A stretch of DNA of 64,000 bases from NCBI GenBank assembly GCA_013399875.1, contig VXAZ01004548.1:62001-126000 (forward strand), given 5' to 3'. This DNA comes from Gymnorhina tibicen (lineage: Eukaryota > Chordata > Aves > Passeriformes > Artamidae). The stretch's first letter is position 1; each line of letters begins with the position of its first letter. Below the pieces are notes generated by a model. That model searched no databases. It had not been told where the DNA came from and saw only the letters and a program-made list of their open reading frames with translations. Of the stretch, positions 57,218 through 64,000 are shown piece after piece. The translations under genes and the position numbers were made by a program.

Positions 57218-60200
57218 TCCAGTCAAAAATTAGTCTAAAAATACAGTGGAACAAAGTCTTTCAAAAGTACCATCACCTATAAAAAAATCAATATAAATTA
57301 ATACAATACGGTTGATTTTAGAATCTGCATTTATAGTTCACAGCTCAGAGAAGTATTTATACATGTGCATTATGTCTTTAAAATAATTGTATATTCATAG
57401 TGACTCACATGAATCTTGCACATCCTTACTCAGGTACAACCAAACATATAAAAAGAAATACAGAGGGGATGCAGATATAAGGTTTCTGTTAGCATTCCTA
57501 TGATGGATTTCCAATATATAGGACTTGCCCCATATGTTACTGCTGATGGAGAGGAACTAATGAGGAAGGCAGATAGCTCATCCTAAGAGGATAAATACAA
57601 AAGCTGGATAGTTTCTTGAAGTAAGAAATTTCTTTGACACGGTTGAGATATTCTAACACTTTGATTGAACATCATAGGGCTTCAAAGAACATGAGAGATA
57701 TTAACACCTCATTTGAAAATGGGATTAGATGTAGTTTTGGGATCCTGGGATTACCTTTAGCTTTAGAGTTAACCTCATCTCTAGTGACACTGTTTCAAAA
57801 ATGCACTTGGCCTTATTTCACTTCAGACTATTTGTTAATAAGAATAGTTTTCTACAGCAAATGAGGTTTAAAGGCTATAAAAGAGGTATCAAAATTATGA
57901 ATGCACAGGGAAAAATGTAAAGAATGGAGGATCCTTGAAACTAAGGTTAACTTCACTGCTGAGGCCAAGGCTTGTTCAGCTATATAGAGGACTGACATTT
58001 CCTTTCAGTTATTTCTCCTTCTGGCTATGTCTAACTTGTGCATCATTTTTTCCTTTAGATCCCACGTATTTAAGATGTGAAAACAATTCTCAAAAAGGAA
58101 AAATGGTCTTTTAAAAGCTCAGAAGAAATGATTGACACAGCTGGATGTTGAAATTATGTCTCCAGTGAGTGAATTCAGTTGTGCTTCTACTCACTTCAGT
58201 TCTATAAAAACACTTTCAGAGATCCTTTAATAAAGGCAGCACAGATAATTATCTTTAGAAATGCTCTAAGGTTAAAATGTAAGCAACTCTGAGATCTCTT
58301 AGACATTGCCAGAAGCTAAGTAAATCAGCCATTAGTAAAAATAATTTTCCTCTCAAATACAGAAATTAAAAAAACAAAGTTTGAAAAATGCAATAAATTT
58401 CTTGTTCTTATATGTTTCAGAGTTCTTGTCCTGTGTTTGGCATGAATGAAAAGCTGTTCCAGGTGCCCTGTGGCTCCCTCTCTGCTCATTTCTGCCTGTA
58501 GCATGGCATGTTAAATGTCATTTCACCATGAAAGTGGAAGAAACAGACTTCTTGGTTACCCACAGGAAATTGTCAGTGACCACTGAGACATTCACAGGAC
58601 AAGCATTGCAACAAAATGGACAAATTTCACAGTTTAAGTCTAGATTTTGCTAGGCAGCAATGGACAAGCATAGGAACAAGTGATTATAAAATCCAAGCTA
58701 CTAATGAAATATTTACTATTTGGGGTCAGATCTAGCCTCAGGTCAAGCTTGGTGGTTAATGAATGTTTTGACATTAAGTAAGAGACGACCACACATGAAA
58801 AAAACAACTCATTATGGTGAAGGTGTCAGTCATGACAACATTAATCATTCTAAGCCTGTTCACAGTTAAAAAATTGTGAGGTTCCTGGCAAATGGAAAGG
58901 AACATTTTACTTATTTCTTGCCATCTGTTTTTCATTCCTCAGCAGTATGCTTTCTGAAGTGAAGAATATCACTTCTAACATCAAGAACACAGATTTGGAC
59001 TTAATGCCTAATGATACGATAGGACTGACTGCATATTTATGAAGTCAGCAGTATATTCCTATCTCTTGATATTTCCAGGTTCAAGACTAACCTGCATTTT
59101 ATTTTGCCATTGCATCTTGTATATGCTTGAAAAAACTATATGTAAAACACAGACTGAAGACTTCAACAAAAAAAGAGATAGAAAGTGTGACCATGTAATT
59201 ACGTACAATTTCAGTTAAAGTATGCATTGCATTTTCTCTTTCATAATAGAGAGAACACCCTGAAGATTTGACTAACTTTCCCTCCACCCTTTTCTCATCA
59301 CTGCATGTTATGCCATTAGAGTTAAGAAACCTCGTTTACCCATGAGCCTGATGTGATATCTTGTAAAAACTTATACACTTACAAAGACCATATTTGCAAA
59401 AATTATACTCATGTTGAAGATACTTAGGAAGATGAACTGTGATGACATTTCCCCAAATGAGGCTTTTATGAAAGAACAAATTCATATTTATTTACATTCA
59501 TTTTTTTAAAACTACTTTCCTTCCTCTGTGGAGATATTTTAAGTGGTAGTTCAAAAGAATCTTGATATCAAAGCTGATGTTTGGACTGATTGGTGAGCTG
59601 TGTGTGCTCAACAAGCCCTTGCAATATACGTTGCTGTGCTGTTATCTCACAGGATGTTTGATTTCAAAAGCAAATAATAAGCCTCAATTTCTTCCACAGA
59701 GCTTCTGGTAAGCAGACTTTTTTGATATTTTAAATTGAACCCGAAGAATTTAAATAGTTATCTGGCTACCAGCATAACTAAATGTGTTTCTAACAAGGCA
59801 GTTCAAAATTAGGCTATTGATTAGAGTGAAAATATAAATCTTAACATTTAAATTTCTGGCCCTGTTCTGCTCTTATTCACATATAATATCTATTTTATTA
59901 CAAGTGTTTCACTAGAGTGCAGATAGATCTAGTACTGAATAAATAATTTTTCTTGCAATTAAATCTCCATTCCCTAATGTTTTAAAGTGAACCTCTACCT
60001 TATACTAATGGTGAATAAGAATATCTTTTAAAGAGGATCTTATTGACCTTTTGTATCTGCAAATCCTAAGTGGCTTAAAAATGGTATCAAAATTGTACAC
60101 CTTTTTAAAATAAACTTTCAGTCTTGCCCCTTAATTTCTTGTATATCAATGCAGCAGTACTGGCCTGAGCAGCTTTTCATGCACCAATTGGAACTAGTTA

Positions 60201-63200
60201 AAAAGTAATTTTTTTCTATAAAAAGAAAATGTGTGATAACTTAATATTTGCCTCCTTAGAGATGCCATGGAGGCACATTTACATGTTCCACAGTGCCCAG
60301 CCGAAACAATCCTGCATTACAACAGTCAGTGCTCAACCTTTCAGGAGCTGTGTAACTAATCATGTTTACATTTTCATTCACTGCTCTTCCAAAAATTAGA
60401 TGTCACTACATGTTCATGTGTGAATAAGAATGAAAAATTCAGGCTACAATTCACAGTGAATTGTAGCCAACACAGGCTGGAAATGATCTATAATTGCAAA
60501 ACTGACGGACTTGTTTTTTTAATCCTGTGTCAATTACTTCCTATAAACAGTAAAACTGTGATGAAAGAAAATAAAAATATTTCTAATAGAAATTCAAAGG
60601 CTTTAAAAATGTGTTAATTTTACAAGAGTTTTTCAAAGGTATCGGAATGTACCATTTTAACACTTTCCCTTAAAATACTTGCTGAATTCTTGCTCTTGTT
60701 TAAACTAGTCTTCAATTTGTACAACAAAAACAAACTGCTAAGATATGAAATATGTTTCTTGAACTCTTTTCCTTGAGAAATGTGCTCAGAAATGTTGAAT
60801 TAAATTTAAAGACATACTTTAAAAATTCTTTAAACTCAAAATCCTTTATAGAATTAAATTTATTTTCCCTCCATGTCTACTTTTTACCTTTTTCCCTTTT
60901 CAACTGTGAGTTTATCTTATTTAGTTTCATTGATTTCAACAGCATTTCTAAAGAAGTTTCAAAATATTAAGATACATAATCTGTCAGATTCACAGTAATT
61001 TAAATAATGGTTTCCATACATTGTTTTAGATAATATGTGATTATTGCAATATTTTTTCTGATCTTATCTATGTCAAAAAATTGCACTCACACTGTTACCC
61101 TTTACTGAACCCCAATAATTAATTATGATAAAATCACCTCTGCCAACATCTCTGACAATAATTAGCTGTCCAATTTTTTGCTTTGTTCAGCTTCAGAAGC
61201 AGAAATCAATTTTTGTCATGCTTTAGAATAATAAAGAGGCTGTGAGAATTTAGCATTTTCTTCCAAGAGGCTAATAAATAAAGAAGACATTGTCTAGTTT
61301 CTCACTGATAAACTGAACACATTCAGTTCTTGCTCAGAAGACTACTTTCTTCACAGTAGTAACATCATCTTACGGGATCTTCTGTGAATTTTCTTGAACC
61401 TTATAGATGAAACTTCTAGTAAGATATATTATATGGTATTGTACCACACCATTGTACTAGTATCTCATTCAATTATTTGTATACCATGACCCCAGCATTT
61501 TTTTTCTATGCACTAGCCAGCCAGAATGCTCTTCCTTGTATGGGTAAGCATGACCTGTGTTCCTGTCTTCTAGGCGGACTTGGGTTTGTCAGATGGAAAT
61601 CATGGTTTGTTTTAGTGAACTCAGCTTAAGCAGTGACCCAGTTCATTCTGTGTGACTGCCCTGTATGCTTCATTGTTTTATGCTCTGTCAATCTTTGTGC
61701 TATCTGCATATTTTGTCAGCAACAATTTTATATTTGCTTCTATGCCACTGATAGTAATATTGGCAGATCCATTATTGTTTGCTTCAGAAATTTAAAAAAA
61801 TGTCCTCAGTCAATGCTTAATTGTCACAGATGACTTCAGGGGATATATCAGGCAGGCATTACTATACTTTAAATGGGTCTTTCATTATCATGGTCCTTTT
61901 CTGTACTAAGTAAACTGCTAAAAATGAGCCTACTCTTTTCAACAAAAGATAAAATCAGGTAAGAAAAACCCACCAATGGTGTTCCTAACAAAGAGTAAAC
62001 TATCAAATCAAGTACATAATGAAATTGTTGAAGGATGTGTAAGACATACACAATGAAGGAAATTGTCATCCCATACACAATGACGGAAACAACTGTTATT
62101 TTATTGCAAGACTGTTCTTCAGTGTATGCAGAAGTTGTGTAAAAAAACGGTATTTGGTATTTTCTCACATCTGTGCTTACACAACTAGAATAGAATATTC
62201 CTATATACCACACCATCTTAAGTTTTACAGACCACAAACTATTAAAGGTGGCTTAAAATTTACTAAAAACAATTAAAGGAAGAAACCTACAAGACTAATG
62301 TCTTTAGACTTAGTTCTACAACTTTATTCTAAGAAAGCAAAGTAAGTGATGCTTTGTTATTCTAACTTCTTTTACGTCACTGCTGTTTTCTCTGTAAAAT
62401 TATAGACAGAGATTTTTAAAAATACCCAAGAGGGGGATTTAGTGTTTGGCTGAGGTTTTTTTTCTATTAATTGAAGAAAATAATTTATATATTTCAAGAA
62501 ATTTATGTTATTCCATAGTAATAATTAGGTTCTGAAAAGCTTAATCTCTTCAAAAATTGCATATTTTTCCATTAATTGTGATAAAAACTTAAATATTTTT
62601 GGAGACCGCTTCAAGATTGGGATTAAATGCTTGAATTTGAAATTGGAAAATTGTGGCAAACCACTGTGGCAAAATTTAGACTGTAGTCTTCCACCAATCT
62701 TAAAATATACAGTAATATTTTTATGTTAGTATTTATGTTAGTACAATCATAGGTTATGACAACTCTGTGTTGCATTAAGACTATAGAAATTTGGCAGAAA
62801 ATACATCCCACCGTGTTCCAGCTGGTCCTCAGATATCAGTGGTGAGTGTGGCTGGGCAGAATTTCCTATTATAAGTCTGGTTGTATTCAATAAAAACTTT
62901 CACAAGCACACATTTATGAATAATGCAGTTTACCAAAGCAACAGAAATACAGTTTCAGATTTGCTGTTGATAAACATACTTGGGGCATTAGAATTAAATA
63001 TCTAAGAAAGAAAAATAGAACAGTCAATTGGTAATTCATTAAGCTTAACTTTACCGGCTTAATTTTGTCATCACTTAAGCCTAATTTCACCAAGGCATCC
63101 TCCTACACAGCGGAGGGCACAAATCTTATGAAAGAGGCATCCCTGCTTAGAGAAGGACAGGGTCAAGCCCAACAAATTGTCTGCGAGGTGAGGTTGCATA

Positions 63201-64000
63201 CTTATCCTCTGCCATGGATGTTTTTAAATGACAAATTTATACTTTTGGGAGAAGTGGAAGTGAGTCTGTAATCAAATGTCCTGTTGTGGCCATCCTAGAC
63301 CCTTAGGGGCAGACACTTAATGTGTAAAGAAGAGATACTGAGAGTTTTGTTTACAAAGGCTGTTGGGTATTGCAGAGTGGTGGAACAGAACTGTGACGTG
63401 TCAGTGGAACTCCCTCTTCCACTTGTGTGAGGCAGCAAGAAGTGTAATGTGGCCTCTGCCTGGTAACCTCTCACTCCCATCAGCAGACCATCATGTGTAG
63501 AGAATAAATGCTCATTTCAAATTAATTGACATATTGGTGATATTCAGAGAGGACTGGTAGATCTGTGCTCATCTGAAGAGGCAGATAGAGACGAAGCAGC
63601 ATATCCTGACGTTTCTAAAAGGCTATGAAACATCAGCAGTTAGACATCTGAAGCCCACTTTTAATGCCAATAAATGGTCACATTGTTCTTGATTTAATAT
63701 ATTTCACATTTGGAGGTCAGACCAGTCATAATAAACACAGGTCTTCAATATTTAAAGTGTCAGACTTACACTCCAGCTCTGTCTCCAGAAGGAAGCAGTT
63801 GCCTGCCAGGTCTTATGTCATGCATTGCAGCTCTGGTAGATGTCTGAAAGGGCTACCTGTAGCTTGGAGAGCATTAGACCCTACACTGAAGTAAGTGACT
63901 GTACCCTACTCTCAGAGAGACAATTAATTCTCCAAATTCCACTGTCAGTGTTGACCAAAAGCTCGTTAGGTTTGCCTAAATATATACACCTAGTTTATCT
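57218..64000. other. Long AT-rich noncoding stretch to the window end
   Basis: No gene or transposon family recognised. A 122-codon minus-strand frame (61869-62237) encodes an Ile/Val/Tyr-rich hydrophobic stretch with one or two possible membrane segments, but nothing supports expression. A perfect inverted repeat lies at 60442-60468. The part after 63060 is slightly GC-richer but unrecognised. Confidence 0.5.
60442..60468. repeat. Perfect 13-bp inverted repeat with a 1-nt centre
   Basis: The left arm ggctacaattcac (60442-60454) is exactly complementary to gtgaattgtagcc (60456-60468) around a single A at 60455, giving a 27-nt palindrome without mismatch. The spacer is too short for an RNA hairpin loop unless inner pairs open. 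It could be a palindromic protein-binding site, a cruciform-prone site, or the mark of a template-switch mutation. Confidence 0.95.

Noticed and set aside
1..64000. tRNA, rRNA, CRISPR array, bacterial operon or phage system
   Set aside because: No cloverleaf-type sequence with internal A/B boxes, no regularly spaced direct repeats, and no long ORFs or ribosome-binding sites. The repeat content is that of a bird chromosome.

Overview
The window looks like intergenic DNA from a bird, probably a songbird (Passeriformes). Two things point there. First, fragments of CR1, the dominant avian LINE, recur on both strands and several keep the diagnostic 3' end and the short ATTCTATG-type tail. Second, several long terminal repeats closely match songbird endogenous-retrovirus LTR families as I remember them. 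The background is AT-rich and CpG-poor, with microsatellites. I found no protein-coding gene, rRNA, tRNA, CRISPR array or CpG-island promoter. All open frames are short. The longest, 316 codons on the minus strand at 43691-44641, is produced by a 390-bp tandem repeat whose period is divisible by three. The family assignments come from memory of consensus sequences, not from a search.

Layout. 1-15500: noncoding DNA with a GGAA array (2681-2749) and an ERV LTR fragment (3173-3795). 15508-23130: the densest repeat cluster, with a CR1 3' end (15508-16020), a minus-strand LTR (about 16193-16760), another CR1 3' end (18590-19246), a long internally deleted CR1 with remnants of both ORFs (21185-22860), and a CR1 fragment of another subtype joined directly to it. 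25914-26429: a solo LTR with a perfect 6-bp target-site duplication. 28615-28769: a very short LTR-like promoter unit. 34983-38487: a CR1 3' end, a CR1 ORF1 copy with a recognisable but broken esterase domain (36240-37515), and a solo LTR with a perfect 5-bp target-site duplication (37971-38487). 43822-44600: two 389-bp copies about 98.7% identical, separated by a single N. 48863-55606: an exact 82-bp duplication shared by 48.9 kb and 54.1 kb, two minus-strand CR1 pieces, an ancient plus-strand CR1 piece, and an ERVL-type LTR. 57055-64000: an ancient SINE/LINE tail, then featureless AT-rich DNA with one perfect 27-nt inverted repeat at 60442-60468.

Nothing here forms a pathway or operon. The window records retrotransposition over very different ages, from ancient CR1 and SINE-like tails to LTRs that still have intact target-site duplications. 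I see no convincing new biological system. The best leads are the 82-bp exact duplication that spans a CR1 3' junction, the tandem LTR copies at the N, the perfect inverted repeat at 60.4 kb, the compact LTR-like unit at 28.6 kb, and the ancient repeat tails that could be conserved noncoding elements.
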